Positions 33,621 through 44,300 of a DNA stretch of 64,000 nucleotides are shown here, piece by piece. Position 1 is the first letter of the stretch, and every line of letters begins with the position of its first letter. Source of the stretch: Paguma larvata (taxonomy: Eukaryota > Chordata > Mammalia > Carnivora > Viverridae); assembly GCA_030068075.1 (NCBI GenBank), contig CM057841.1, positions 5,093,565 to 5,157,564 on the forward strand, read 5' to 3'. The translations under genes were made by a program, and so were the position numbers. The notes under the pieces were generated by a model. That model was not told where the DNA came from. It did no database searches and saw nothing but the letters and a program-made list of their open reading frames with translations.

Positions 33621-34014
33621 GGTAGCTGTTCATCCGTTAGCGGTGGGAACGCCCCTAGAGCAGGCCCTGAGCAAAAGCGCAGGGCATTCTGGGACCCCCC
33701 AGGAAGTGGTGGTGACATTTGGAGCCAGGAGATGAGGTGGGGGCCAGGACGTGGAGGAGCGGGATCGGCTGCGGGGAACCTTCAAGAGCCCGTGGCTGGG
33801 GACTCCGCGATGGTTAATGTGGAGCGTGGGGGGCAGGAGCCCCGGCCGGAGCCCTGGTTCTGTCTTGTACAAGTGAGTCCTGACACGGGCCTCCCGCTGA
33901 TTCCGCCTGAACGTGCTCGCAGGAGCTGTGCTCGGAGACCAGGGTCCCGTCTCCACAGAGGAGGGAAAGGCCACCACGGCCAGCTCGGGGCTGTGCCCTA
34001 ACGCTCGCCCCTCA

Positions 34015-34205
34015 GTCTTCATCGTCCCCTCTGGGGTAGGTGCTGTTTCCACGCCCATTTTACAGATGAGGAGACTGAAGTCCAGAGAACTGAAAGTCCA
34101 TGAAAGTGAGACCCGTCTGGTTTCTGTTCCTCGTGTTACTTCCGGCGTCTGGCCCATTGCAGACCCTTGATGAATAGTGTTAAGGGCGTGAGCGAATAAA
34201 CAAGC
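34015..34205. repeat. MIR fragment and L2/MIR-like tail
   Basis: 'CATTTTACAGATGAGGAGACTGAAG' (reverse MIR core), then 'TTGCAGACCCTTGATGAATAGTG' and 'GTGAGCGAATAAACAAG', an eroded plus-strand tail. Allowing for the inserted SINE and L1 piece that follow, this tail lies some 200 bases upstream of module E. Confidence 0.5.
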
Positions 34206-34222
34206 AATCAGCTGATGAAGAC

Positions 34223-34322
34223 TGCGGGCTCCTGGCCGGCTCAGCTGCCGGAGCTTGCAACTCTTGGTCTCTGGTCGTGAGTTCGAGACCCACGTTGGGC
34301 GTAGAGATTACTTAAAAATAAA
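34223..34322 (+). repeat. Short-form carnivore tRNA-SINE
   Basis: GGGCTCCTGGCCGGCTCAG head, GTTCGAGACCCACGTTGGG, tail AAAAATAAATATAG. Confidence 0.85.
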
Positions 34323-34449
34323 TATAGAAACTAAGAAAAAAAAAGGTTGAAGACTGGACGGTAGGAGAGGTGGTCCTGCCGCCAGCACCCACGACTGCTA
34401 CTCGACTAACCGCCTGCAGTGACACAGAGTCTGCAGAGGCTCCAGAGGC

Positions 34450-35110
34450 GTCCTGCCAACCGTCTGCAAAGTGGCCACCCAAGGAGGCGGCGTGGCAGGC
34501 GAGCAAGACCTGCATGATCACGTGCGTGGTCGCCGGACGGGAAGCAATGTGTGGAAAACAGCGTGGCGGCTCCTGGCATCAGCCAGCGTAGAGTTAGCGG
34601 CGGAGCCAGCCGTCCTGCCTCTGGGGGCACGTCCGAAAGGACCGAAGGCAGGCTCTCACTCCCGGGTATGTGCACGCCCCTGCTCACAGCAGTGTCACTC
34701 ACGGGAACCAAAAGCTGAAAGCGCCCCAGCGTCTGCTGAGGGACGAACGGATGAGCCAAGGGTTGTGCGTCCACACTCAGGAATATTAGGCAGCCTTGAA
34801 GGGGGAGAAAACCGTGTCCCACGCTACAACATGGACGAACTCTGGGACAGAAGGGCAAACGTCATATACTTTCCTTTAAGGGAAGTGCCCAGTGCTGTCA
34901 GACTCACAGAGACAGAAGGTAGGACAGTGGCGGTCAGGGCTGGGGGTAGAGGGGAGGGAAGGGGTCTTATGAGGCCTGTTGCGGTTTGGGAAGACGCTCT
35001 GAGAGGGTGTGGGGATGGCACACAGCAGTGTCAATGCCTGCACTCAGCCCCACCGCACGCCTCAAAATGGCGAGGATGGTGAATTTTACGATACGTAGGT
35101 TTTGCCACCA
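34450..35110 (-). repeat. Old L1-like fragment
   Basis: Complement of L1M-type 3' text: 'GGAATATTAGGCAGCCTTGAAG', 'CTACAACATGGACGAACTCTGG', 'CTCACAGAGACAGAAGGTAGG' and 'GTGGCGGTCAGGGCTGGGGG'. A 203-codon frame crosses it by chance. Confidence 0.65.
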
Positions 35111-35254
35111 TGAAACATGTTTGGATGCGCAGGAACCGTTGGCGACGAGTTTGAGATGTTAAGGGTCTCCTCCCCTCCCTCCCACGCTCCCTGGGCTGGT
35201 GGGGCGTCAGCTCCCATCCCTGCCCCCCCAGCACACACACACACCAGTCTCTGC

Positions 35255-35395
35255 ATCAGGAGCCGGCAGAGGCTGTTGCCATGGAAACCACAGCACAGGG
35301 AGGGAGGGGCTGCAAAGGAGCGAGAAAGCCTCGGAGCCTGGAATTTTCCAGGCTCTGAAGTCACAATCAATGAGTCGATAAAAATATGGGTCTTT
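35255..35395 (+). promoter_or_regulatory. X-box/kappa-B module E
   Basis: Consensus X-box GTTGCCATGGAAAC at 35275-35288 within AGAGGCTGTTGCC. A 51-base spacer (GGGAGGGAGGGGCTGC) is followed by the 16 bp palindrome CCTGGAATTTTCCAGG (core 35340-35349). The tail is weak (AATCAATGAGTCGATAAAAA). It begins the plus-strand cluster that runs to 51 kb. Confidence 0.8.
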
Positions 35396-35399
35396 GTCC

Positions 35400-36090
35400 C
35401 CAGTAAGACGGCAGCCCCTACTTCCTCAACAGGCAGTGGACACCGCGCCAAGCAGGTGCCGCCCACGGGTCCTCGTATGGCGCGTGCGAGATCGATTCTC
35501 ATCTCAAGGCAGATTCTCTCCAGTTCCTTCTCTTTAATTGAAGTCTTTGGAGGAGATACAAAATCATGACCGCTGTCCTCCTTTGAACGTCGACTTCCGA
35601 AAATAGGTTCTGTGCTACCGAAACTCGAGTCGGGCACAGTTCTGGGCTCATTTAATGGTGACCCTAACCGTGGACCCTGGTTGACGCATTCAGTCCGCTG
35701 ACATACCCGTTAGGAACCATCACAAGCCAAGCCGCTGGAACAACACGTGCCGTCTGGGCTGGCGGGGTCTCGCGGGCTGCGTTCCGCCTGGGGGTGGACG
35801 GCTTTCCCTTCTGGGGCTCAGGGTCCTTTTCCAAGCCTGGCAGATTTCAGTTCCCGGGGTCCGAGCCTGAGGTCCCAGCTGGTTCGCTGGCACTGTGTCG
35901 TGTCGTTTTTTGCTGTGTGGCCCTGTCCCCTGTATGGTGGCTTACTTCTTCACAGGCCTTTGAGAAATCGTTCCTGGAGATGCTCTGAGGCTTAGGATAA
36001 AGCCGCCTTTTCATTTGCATTTATTTTCATGTTTGCACTTCTAGGTGGGGACCACTCCCAACCAAATTCAGGGCTGAGTATTCCTGTTCC
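35400..36090. other. Unassigned stretch
   Basis: No gene or repeat recognised. The frame at 35086-35637 (minus, 183 codons) overlaps module E and has no domain. Confidence 0.4.
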
Positions 36091-36094
36091 CTGC

Positions 36095-36260
36095 AGGTAC
36101 CTCGTATGGGCTCTGTTGTGTCCCCCCACAAAACTCACACGTTGAAGCCCTAACCCCCCCACGTGTGCTGGTATTAGGATATGGGCTTTGGGGAGGTGAC
36201 AGTACTGAATTCATAAATTCCAAGTCTGCCGAGACATTACCACGGAGGGGTCCTCCCTCC
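36095..36260 (+). repeat. Ancient interspersed repeat (GTTGAAGCCCTAA family), partial
   Basis: 'GGGCTCTGTTGTGTCCCCCC', 'ACACGTTGAAGCCCTAACCC' and 'GTGCTGGTATTAGGATATGGG' match its 5' part. Confidence 0.6.
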
Positions 36261-36534
36261 TCCCCTTGACGGGAAGCAGCAGGCTCTCCTCCCTGCTCCC
36301 ACCCCCTGCCGTCACCCACCCCTGCCTCTCCAGGAGGGTGTGGCCTCTGTCTCATCCTCACTTCGCTCCTGCTTCCTCAGTGGAGTATAGCACCCAGCCC
36401 ATAGTGCCCCCCCCCAAATCCGTGTTGCAGGAGTAAATGAATTCTTTGGAGTGAATGAACGAATGATTCTGCCGACTGCCAAAGGCCTCGGAAAGGCAAT
36501 CAGGTGCACCTGGTTACTCCCCCTTTTAGTCCCA

Positions 36535-36605
36535 ATGCGTCGGACAGTGCTCAGCACACATCTGGACTCAGCCGGTGTTTGTTGACTGACTCTGTGAGCA
36601 AGTGA
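36535..36605 (+). repeat. L2/MIR-type tail
   Basis: 'GGACAGTGCTCAGCACACATC' and 'GGTGTTTGTTGACTGACTC' are an eroded L2 end, about 290 bases upstream of the module F X-box. Confidence 0.55.
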
Positions 36606-36839
36606 GGAGGACAGGTAACATTCCTACCCCACTGGGGCTGGGGGCAGATCAGCCCTCAGTAAGGTGTACAGAGCCAGTGCAGCCCATCATTCCGCAGGAT
36701 CCCGTTACACCGTGCCGTGCATAAAAGATGTACTTAACCTCTGCCGTCCAGCCTGCAGCCTCCGGAGTTTATGATAATTCTCCCTTCCCTGGGGACCCTG
36801 GCTGGACATCGGTAAATCAGCCTCTTCCCTTCTGCTGGC

Positions 36840-37045
36840 AATGTTGGGGGTGGGGGTAAGAGGCGGGAGCAGGGGTGCTGAGGCTGTTGCCATGGAAACA
36901 GCTTCCTTTGGGAGGAGGGGACTGAGACGGGATCCAGAGAAGCTCAGAGATTGGAATATCCAGGACGGGAGTAAAGACTGTGTGTGATTTAATAATCGTG
37001 GCCCAGCATACAGCAGGGGGTTAATAAATGTGAACGAAGGAACAC
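36840..37045 (+). promoter_or_regulatory. X-box/kappa-B module F
   Basis: Consensus X-box GTTGCCATGGAAAC at 36886-36899. A 53-base spacer (GGGAGGAGGGGACTGAG) leads to TTGGAATATCCAGG, where the kappa-B core at 36953-36961 has lost one base. The tail GGCCCAGCATACAGCAGGGG with TTAATAAATGTGAACGAAGG (36999-37042) is the clearest L2/MIR-like ending of any module. Confidence 0.8.
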
Positions 37046-37562
37046 CTGCGCACCTCAAGGAGTCACCCGTGGTGGGGAGGACGTCCCATACCATATTTCT
37101 TCTCCTACTTGGAATTCTCTTCTCACTTTGGGGGTGGAAATCTATATAGTTGGCATTTGAATTCATCCATCTACTTACTCACCTGCCTGCTTGCTCATCG
37201 GCCCATCGATCCACCTGCATTAATTATGTTTTTTACTTTCGGTGTCTTTAGATGTTTTGATATTTCTGGGTGGATGGGGGTAGAACAGATCCGAGGAGAG
37301 ACTGCCGCCTCCCAGGGCGACCGGTTCCTAAGGAGATTCCTAAGGAGATTACCAGCCTGCCTACAAGCAGGTCTTTCAGGTGCAAACCAGTGAACAGATC
37401 CCAAGCTATAGCTCCGCCCACCCTCGCCCTCCCCTTGCCCAGCTGCCCCGTCCCCAAGTCAGCCTGGGACGGGTTCAGTGGTCCTTACAGCCAAAGGGCT
37501 CATCGCCAGCCCGAGGTGAGTGCACAGAAGATGCTACTTTTATCGGTGGCTTCTTGGTTTCT

Positions 37563-37593
37563 TTCTTTCTTTCTTTTTTTTTTTTTTTTTTTT
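37563..37593. repeat. T-rich run
   Basis: TTTC units followed by a ~22-base T run. Imperfect ATCC units occur nearby at 37165-37215, and a tandem pair CCTAAGGAGATT at 37326-37350. Confidence 0.9.
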
Positions 37594-37654
37594 GCATTTG
37601 AGATTTCTTTAGGAGTCCACGGAGACCTAAACAGCAGAATTTTGACCCTGCCCC

Positions 37655-37765
37655 AAAAGCATTTTTTTAAATGAGCTTATTGGTGTATAGTTACATACAA
37701 CAAAAGGCGTCTGTCGTAAGCATGCAACTCAGCACCTCAATCAAGATGTAGAATGTTCCAGAGAT
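37655..37765 (+). repeat. L1-like 3' fragment
   Basis: 'GAGCTTATTGGTGTATAGTTACATACAAC' read with 'AATCAAGATGTAGAATGTTCC' resembles L1 3' text. Confidence 0.5.
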
Positions 37766-37769
37766 GCAT

Positions 37770-37971
37770 TTTATTTCATTTTATTTTATTTTGAGAGAGA
37801 GAGACGGCACAAGTGGGTGAGGAGCAGGGATTGAGAGAGAGAAAATCCCAAGCAGGCTCGACGCTGTCAGTGCAGAGCCCGACGTGGGGCTCCATCCCAC
37901 CAACTGTCAGATCACCACCTGAGCCGAAATCAGAGTCAGACACTTAACCGACTGAGCCTCTCAGGTGCCCC
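37770..37971 (-). repeat. Carnivore tRNA-SINE
   Basis: Reverse copy from TTTTATTTTATTTTGAGAGA to GAGCCTCTCAGGTGCCCC. Confidence 0.93.
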
Positions 37972-38670
37972 AAGCTTTTATTTTAATAAAAAGCAAAAAG
38001 TCTGCGAATCCCTGATGATGCACTGGCTACTTGACTAAGGTTGACCCCACCTGACACCTGTCGTCTCCGAGGGGGGGTTATGCTTCTGTCTCTTCTTGCT
38101 AACATAGTCGAGCACGGGGTGAGTATCCGTATGATAAATCATCAAATGGAAGCATCTCCAAGCAGGCATCTGTAGAAAAAAGAAACACGTTGCAGGGGAG
38201 GTAAACTAGTTTTCTCCTCGCCCTTCTGAGGTCTTGGCTGAGATCCCTGGAATAGAGGACAGACTAACGAGAGTGAAACCTAAGTTACGAGCGTGCACCC
38301 TGCATGTATACACGCGAGGTGGCCCCGAATCCAGGAGGGACTGGGGACGTGGGCCTTTGCGGGGAGAGGAAAAGATCCTGAGGAAAGTTGGGGTGGTGGT
38401 TTATGACGGTCTGTCTGGGGGTGGTGTCTGCTTTTGTCACCCGTCCTGTGACAAGAGCCGATCTTTCCCGGCGGGTGAGCCCCCAGGAGGGACTGACGAC
38501 GTGGCCCTCTTGTCATGACGGGGAGGCCTGGCCGAGGGGGCTCAGAGTAAGCCCCTCCCGCACTGGCTCTCTTCCAAGGCCTGCAGCTCGAAAGAACCCA
38601 GACCCCAAAGTGACAAGGTTAGGGGTGGCGCGTTCTGCTGCCGGTCAACACCATTTCTGTGCTCCTGTCA
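37972..38670. other. Unassigned stretch
   Basis: No gene or repeat recognised; frames up to 110 codons without domain. Confidence 0.4.
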
Positions 38671-38671
38671 T

Positions 38672-38748
38672 CGCGGTCCAGGCTCTGGCACGCAGACTTA
38701 GCAGAGCAGGCTCTCAGTAAACATTTGTGAGTGAGTAAGTAAAAGAAC
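38672..38748 (+). repeat. L2/MIR-type tail
   Basis: 'GGCTCTGGCACGCAGACTTAG' and 'GGCTCTCAGTAAACATTTGTGAGTGAGTAAG' as successive stretches, about 260 bases upstream of module G. Confidence 0.6.
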
Positions 38749-38994
38749 GGAGGCGAGGACACTGAACGTTTATGTCCCTGGCCACTTCAGGCGTGAAAAC
38801 GTGGCGCTTAGACTCCATGAGGCTCAGAGCGGACTTTGTGTCCTTGCACCAAAACCGCGTCAAAGGACAAGCACAGAGGATGCGCGTGAACCGCTGGTGG
38901 GGGCATCGCAGGCTGAGACACCCCCACCCACCCCCGCAGGACTCCCCATCCCCCACCCAGGCCGGCTGGACCCCTCCCTCCTCAGGGCTCTTTG

Positions 38995-39195
38995 GTTCCT
39001 TGGTTCCATAGCAACTCAGACAAACTCAATCTGTTACCATGGGAACCAGTGTGCGGCGTGCTGAGGAGGTGTAGGTGGCTGAAAATCAGCAGATAGAACC
39101 TCAGGGGAGGGAATATTCTGGAATCTTGCATTTTGTATGTTTAAAACCCCAGCCTGGCACTCCCTGGTTTCTCATTCATTATCTGTGAATAAATA
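38995..39195 (+). promoter_or_regulatory. X-box/kappa-B module G, with two X-boxes
   Basis: Two sites 17 bases apart: GTTCCATAGCAAC (39003-39015, one base short in the first half) and the full palindrome GTTACCATGGGAAC (39033-39046). A 63-base spacer leads to GGAATATTCTGGAATC at 39110-39125 in the kappa-B position. The tail CAGCCTGGCACTCCCTGG with ATTCATTATCTGTGAATAAA follows. The only module with paired X-boxes. Confidence 0.7.
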
Positions 39196-39199
39196 AAGC

Positions 39200-39835
39200 C
39201 ACGGGCCCCTCCGCCGGGCACTGCGGAGGGGAACACAACGCGGCGCGGCCTCTGCGGAACTCAGGACGGCGGGTCCTCAGAAAAGTTAAGCGCGGAATGA
39301 CCGTATGACCTAGAAATTCCGCTTCTGGGTGCTTTCTCCAGAACCGGAAGCGGGTACCCAAAGAGATACTCCCGCGCCAATGTCCCGGCAGCCCGATGTC
39401 CATCGACAGATGCGTGGATAAGCAGAATGTGGCGTGTGCGTTCCGTGGGGTGTCGTTCAGCCTTGAGGAGGAGGGAGGTTCTGGCACCGGCCGCAACGTG
39501 GATGGACCTGAGCACAGGCGCTCAGTGAGACGAGACAGTCCCGGAAAAGCCACGCACTGTAGGATCCCGCCTGTCCGGGGTCCTTGGGGTGGTCAGACTC
39601 AGAGCCGTGGCAGCTACAACGGGGGTGCCAGGGGCTGGGGGAGTGGCCGTGAGGACTTGGTGTCTCGTGGGGCCACAATTTCAGTTTTGCAAGACAAGAG
39701 AGTTCTATGGACGGATGGCGGTGACGGCCGCCTAACAACAGAATGCCCTTCCTTCCACTGCACTGCACACTTAGAATTATTAAGATAGTAAATTTTCACA
39801 TCGCGCGCACTTCGCCCCAATTTAAAAAATAAAAT
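39200..39835 (-). repeat. Old L1-like fragment
   Basis: Complement of L1M-type 3' text: 'CTAGAAATTCCGCTTCTGGG', 'GATGTCCATCGACAGATGCGTGGATAAG', 'CAACGTGGATGGACCTGAG' and 'GTGCCAGGGGCTGGGGGAG'. Confidence 0.65.
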
Positions 39836-39844
39836 AGATCCAGT

Positions 39845-39990
39845 CTCCTGGGCATGTGCTTCCGTCTCTCTGAGACTTTGCCAGTTGTGCTCCTTATTTG
39901 TAAAATCGGAATATTCACTGGTCCTACCTCGCAGGACAATCGAAGAGGCAGTGCGCACACGGTCCAGCATCTTATAAACTAGCATTGGAC
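39845..39990 (+). repeat. MIR fragment
   Basis: 'GTCTCTCTGAGACTTTGCCAG', 'CTTATTTGTAAAATCGGAATA' and 'CCTACCTCGCAGGACAATCG' follow the MIR 3' half. Confidence 0.65.
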
Positions 39991-40259
39991 ACAGGGTGGT
40001 TGGTGGACTAGCTACGGCCGGCTTGCTTTAGGGCATTTTCCCTGAAAATGAAGATTCTGCCCATCACAGGTATCCTGTCCGCAATTGCTTTCTTTAGTGA
40101 CGGCGTCCCCCATCGCGTTAGCACGTTGTCTCCTAACCCGAAGGTTGTGCAGAACGTGTGTGCGCGTGCACTGTGTGCGCAGGCTCCTAGCTGTAGACCG
40201 CAGCATGGTCGCAAGGAGCGTTTTCACCAGGGGAGACCGTGGGCTCCGAAAGCCACATG

Positions 40260-40425
40260 GCATCCGTTCAGGTCCCTGCCCTGCCATTGGCCAGCAGCGT
40301 AACATCGGAGAGATTGTGCAACCTCTGCACCTCCATCCATTCATGTCTAAACCGGGATAATAATATCACCCACTTTATAGGGCTTGATAATTCTCTGTGG
40401 GTGCCCAGCCCAAGCAGAGTCCACA
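40260..40425 (+). repeat. MIR fragment
   Basis: 'CAACCTCTGCACCTCCATCC', 'TCATGTCTAAACCGGGATAATAATATC' and 'ACTTTATAGGGCTTGATAATT' follow MIR. Confidence 0.65.
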
Positions 40426-40504
40426 AGCAGAGAAAAGACACTAAATACATACTTGATATGGAAGGTGTCTATTTTTTGATGATCTGATTAATATCGGTAT
40501 CTCC

Positions 40505-40640
40505 AAATAACTATGAGCTCTGTGAAGGCAGGGAGCATGTCTGTTTGGATGAATCCGTGGACACCCAATGCCTGGCCCAGGGTCTGACTCACGGGAGAAA
40601 CTCAATCAGTAGTACTAGGATTAATGTTAATAGTTTTCAA
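40505..40640 (+). repeat. L2 3' end
   Basis: 'GAGCTCTGTGAAGGCAGGGAGC', 'CAATGCCTGGCCCAGGGTCTG' and 'AGAAACTCAATCAGTAGTACTAGG' follow the L2 end. Confidence 0.7.
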
Positions 40641-40649
40641 AAAATTAAA

Positions 40650-40863
40650 TGCTTTTTTTTTTTGAGAGAGAGAGAGAGAGACAGACAGACAGAAAGTGTG
40701 AGCAGGAGAGGGACAGAGAAAGAGGGAGACACAGAAGCTGAAGCAGGCTCCAGACTCTGAGCTGCCAGCACAAACCCTGATGTGGGGCTTGAACTTATGA
40801 ATCACGAGATCATGACCTGAGCTGAAGTCAGACACTCAACCGACTGAGCCATCCAAGGGCCCC
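40650..40863 (-). repeat. Carnivore tRNA-SINE
   Basis: Reverse copy ending GAGCCATCCAAGGGCCCC. The last carnivore SINE before a 12.5 kb gap. Confidence 0.93.
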
Positions 40864-40889
40864 AACGTTAATAATTTGTTAACAAAGCC

Positions 40890-41325
40890 CGATGTTTTAT
40901 GAAGCCTTGCCCGATGTGGCCACCATGGGCTCCCTTGGTACCTGCCCGGCATGTTTTTACCTCAGGACATTTGCACTTGCCATTGCTTCTGCCTAGATTT
41001 CTCTTCCCCCAGAGTCTCACGTTTACTCTCCCTCCCTCCCTGCCCCGTTCAGCCTTCCGCTCAGTTATTACCCAGTCCTTAGCATATGTCTAAGACAGTC
41101 CTTCCCTTCCACATCAGTACCTTCCAACTCTCTGCTTTCTTTTTCTCCACAGTCCTCGCGAACTTCTGACGCTGTAGTAACACTTCTGTTCCTCTGTCTC
41201 CCTTGCCCTGTGCAGACTTTACAAGGGCAGGGGCTTAGCTCATCTTATGCGAGGCCGCTACCCCAAGGTCTAGCATGACACCCGCCTCCTAGGAGATCCT
41301 CAACATCTTTCTTAAGTAAAGGACC
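40890..41325 (+). repeat. L2 3' region
   Basis: About 430 bp of L2: 'CCTCAGGACATTTGCACTTGCC', 'GCTTCTGCCTAGATTTCTC', 'TTACAAGGGCAGGGGCTTAG', 'CCCCAAGGTCTAGCATGACAC' and 'GGAGATCCTCAACATCTTTC'. Its end lies about 390 bases upstream of the module H X-box. Confidence 0.75.
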
Positions 41326-41674
41326 AGACTTTGGGAACAGACGACTGTGTCTCCCTCTGGGACAAAGCCCAGGGTAGCAGGAGCCAGGCTCCGCTTGCCT
41401 GGCGTTTATTCTCTGCCTGCAGACGAGGCACGCGGAGAAGCTCCATCAGTATTTACCAAACTGGATTTGACCGGAGGCTGCAGGAGCTGCCTGGCTGCTA
41501 AGGGACTCTGCAGAGGCCCTCGCGCCTGTGTTTCGTCTGGCGCAGACCCCGCTCAGAGGCAGCGGGGGTGCGCAGGGCTCGCCGCGGGGGCGGCCGCAGG
41601 CCTCTCCCCGTCCCTCTCCCGCGCACCGCCTGCCTCCCCGAGTCGCCCGCGCGGCCCGCTCCCTCTAGAGACTG
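41326..41674. other. CpG-bearing stretch upstream of module H
   Basis: GC-rich, with CG pairs at 41520-41670 (GCGCAGGGCTCGCCGCGGGGGCGGCCGC read in part). A 128-codon plus-strand frame runs from 41347 into the module; no domain seen. It could be a small CpG island. Confidence 0.35.
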
Positions 41675-41860
41675 CCGCTCTGCCCTTAGCAACAGAGGGA
41701 GGCTCAGACCGTCGCCATGGAAACTGCAGCTGAATGGAGAAGGGGAGGGCTGGGGCAGGGGCCCAGAGCACCCTGCAAACTGGAATTTTCCAGTTTTCGG
41801 AGGCCCTCAGGAGCCCCGCGCTGACACACAGTAGGTCTTCCCTAAATGGTTATGGACAGA
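41675..41860 (+). promoter_or_regulatory. X-box/kappa-B module H
   Basis: X-box GTCGCCATGGAAAC at 41711-41724 followed by TGCAGCTGAATGG. A 57-base spacer leads to the perfect 16 bp palindrome ACTGGAATTTTCCAGT (core 41782-41791). The tail CTGACACACAGTAGGTCTTC with CCTAAATGGTTATGGACAGAATGACGG retains the L2/MIR order. With E and C, the most complete example. Confidence 0.85.
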
Positions 41861-42039
41861 ATGACGGAGCCTCCAGGCAGCCTCGCTGTTCATTTTTATC
41901 CCCGGCGAAAGTCTAACCACCTCTGCTGGGCACGGGTTTGTAGTTCCCTTTTCATCCTGGCGAAGTTCAGAACCCTAACGGGTGAGTGTTGACATTTACC
42001 GAGCACTGGCCCTGAGCCAGGGCTTTCTAGGGACTAAAT

Positions 42040-42180
42040 GTTTGTGTCCCCCACTCCGTTCTGTGTGGCAGCCCTGAGCCCCAGGGGGGCCATATTTGGA
42101 GGGAGACCTTTGGGGGAGGGTGATTTGGTCACAGTGGGATCAGTGCCCCCATAAGAAGGGACAGGAGAGATGATCTCTGT
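42040..42180 (+). repeat. Ancient interspersed repeat (GTTGAAGCCCTAA family), partial
   Basis: 'GGGCCATATTTGGAGGGAGACC', 'GAGGGTGATTTGGTCACAGTGG' and 'GATCAGTGCCCCCATAAGAAGG' match its middle part. Confidence 0.6.
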
Positions 42181-42464
42181 CCCCGCCTTGGGAGGACACC
42201 GGGAGAGGGGAGCAGAATAGAGTCCCCGCCAGAACCAGAACGCCCCGGTTCCCGATCTGGGATTCCAGCCCCCAGAGGGGCAAAGATACCCCTCTGCTGT
42301 CGAGGCCCCCCCGCCAGCCTGTGGTATTCCGTGATGGAAGCCCCCCCCACCTCCGCCCCGAACTCAGCCGGGCGGAACCTGAGCTGAATCTGAGCTCCCG
42401 GCTCTTTCCCACAGTCCCCCCACCCCCACACGCCTAACCATTCCGTACCTTGGCCGCTGCGGAG

Positions 42465-42580
42465 GGACAGAATGGTTGCCATGGCCACAGCACAGTGTGG
42501 TCCGAGGCCCGGAGACCCTACCATTTGCAACCCGTAGGCGATTTAAATGCAGGCCATCTGTTTGAATGAATCAAATGGGC
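42465..42580 (+). promoter_or_regulatory. Possible module I (X-box half)
   Basis: GTTGCCATGGCCAC at 42475-42488 has a good left half and a mutated right half. No kappa-B palindrome follows. A possible tail (GCAGGCCATCTGTTTGAATGAAT) lies at 42548-42572. A decayed module or a chance match. Confidence 0.4.
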
Positions 42581-42589
42581 TCGTTGAAG

Positions 42590-44300
42590 ATGTCATTCAT
42601 TTGTCGTTTTTTTATTTTTTTGAGGCTGCGGATTCCAAAGTGCAAACTATTTCAGGCACCGGTCTACAACGAAAACTCTGTCTCCTAAATTATGGGGAAA
42701 AGGTTAAAATTGGGAAAAAAATATCTTAGATTCATGAGATCCTTTTTTTTTTTTTTCTCACATTGTTAACTTCGTTCTTGTCTAGGGATTTTCGGGTGCT
42801 TTAGGTCGGTGTCGCCTGCCAGCCTCTCCTCAAAGCTCCCCAGGAGCCTGGCGCATAGTAGGAAGTCAATAGCTGAACGAATAAAGAAATGAATTTTGCT
42901 TCTGAAAAACGAGAATCTTCATGTTTTACATTGTCTGGCTTTCTGTCTCTGGTCTCGATCGCTTTCTTTTTTTTTTTTTTTAAACTTGAATTCTAACATA
43001 AACATGTCCCAGAGCACGAGCCGGCCCGGTACTCGCATAACTTACCACGCTGCCCGTTGTTAAGATGAACATATCGATGTAGAAGTTTACACAGTCAAGA
43101 TTCACACAAAGACTTTTGTCAAAAGACCAGTGCCTAAAACCACAGGAATGTCCTTCCTTTTATTCTAAAACACCTTCTCCCCCCCCCCCATTTTATCATC
43201 TTTGCCATAATTTAGTAGATGGTAGTTTTCTTTTACAACGGGCGCCTAAAATAATTTACAACTTAAAAATCCACAGCCTCCAACATATAAACAAATAAAC
43301 AAACAACACGGTAAGGGAATTCACTTTAGCCGGTCTCTGCTGAAAGCAGACTGGCTTTCAGGGTCCTCAGAGACTAGGAATGAATACAGGGGTTCAGGGT
43401 GGAAGCCTACGACGGGTGTAAATACATTGAGCAATTTTTCTCTTACAGAGTAAAGGCATTTAAAAAAGCACGTATCATTTTTAAAAGAACGATTGGCCTA
43501 GATGCTACCTCAGTTACGAGAATTAGATAATTCCATAATAAGTGAATGCAAAAATATTTTCTGAAAACGGAGGGCAGGCTTTTTTTAAATCACAGTAACT
43601 TATTTTAAGTATAAAAATATATCTTTACATTTCCCTACTGATGGCAACTAATACACTTTGTAATGAGCTCATTAAGACAAACAAGCAAACAAACAAAAAA
43701 CCCAAGAAATCTCAGCTATGAATCAAATGTGAGTCATTTAGAAAAAAATCTGAAACTTGTGTTTTTAGTTTTATAATTTTAAATTATCGTGAAAGTCTTC
43801 CTGCATTCTTTCACAGGCTCCTGCACATTCACAGTAGAAATTATCGTTACATTTCTATAAACCCAAAATAGGAAACGCAGCACTTCCAAAACACAGAGAC
43901 TAATGTTATATATCACCAAAAATATGAAATGTCGTAAGCACACCTCTTTTTCAAACTCCAAACAATCTGAGCGGGAACTTTCAGCGTCAGAATAACGAAG
44001 GACTCGTGTCCGTTTCCTAAAATGTCCGATAGAAGACCTTTTTTTTTTTTTTTAAATAAATGCAGTGCAATATTTCCAAGTTTACATTTTCAGGTTTGGA
44101 GTTTATTAAATATAACAGCACATCTGGAAACTAAATTGTAGAAACTGACATGTCACAGCTGGAAACACTCAGGAAAAATTATGTTTGCTTGTTTTTAGCT
44201 GAACGTGTGAAGACTCACAGGGATGGACGGATACGTTGAATCAGTCTGGAGGTTGGTTTGCCTCAAGACGTGTCTTTATAAGCAATTCTTGATGATTCAA
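42590..44300. other. AT-rich SINE-free block, nature unknown
   Basis: About 1.7 kb of AT-rich DNA with T runs at 42742-42756, 42968-42982 and 44039-44053. It is set inside a GC-rich region, with no SINE, L1 or L2 I recognise. It has the look of a 3' untranslated region read on the minus strand (AATAAA complement near 42607-42613), but I see no adjoining coding exon. The frames present (60 codons) have no domain. Confidence 0.35.
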
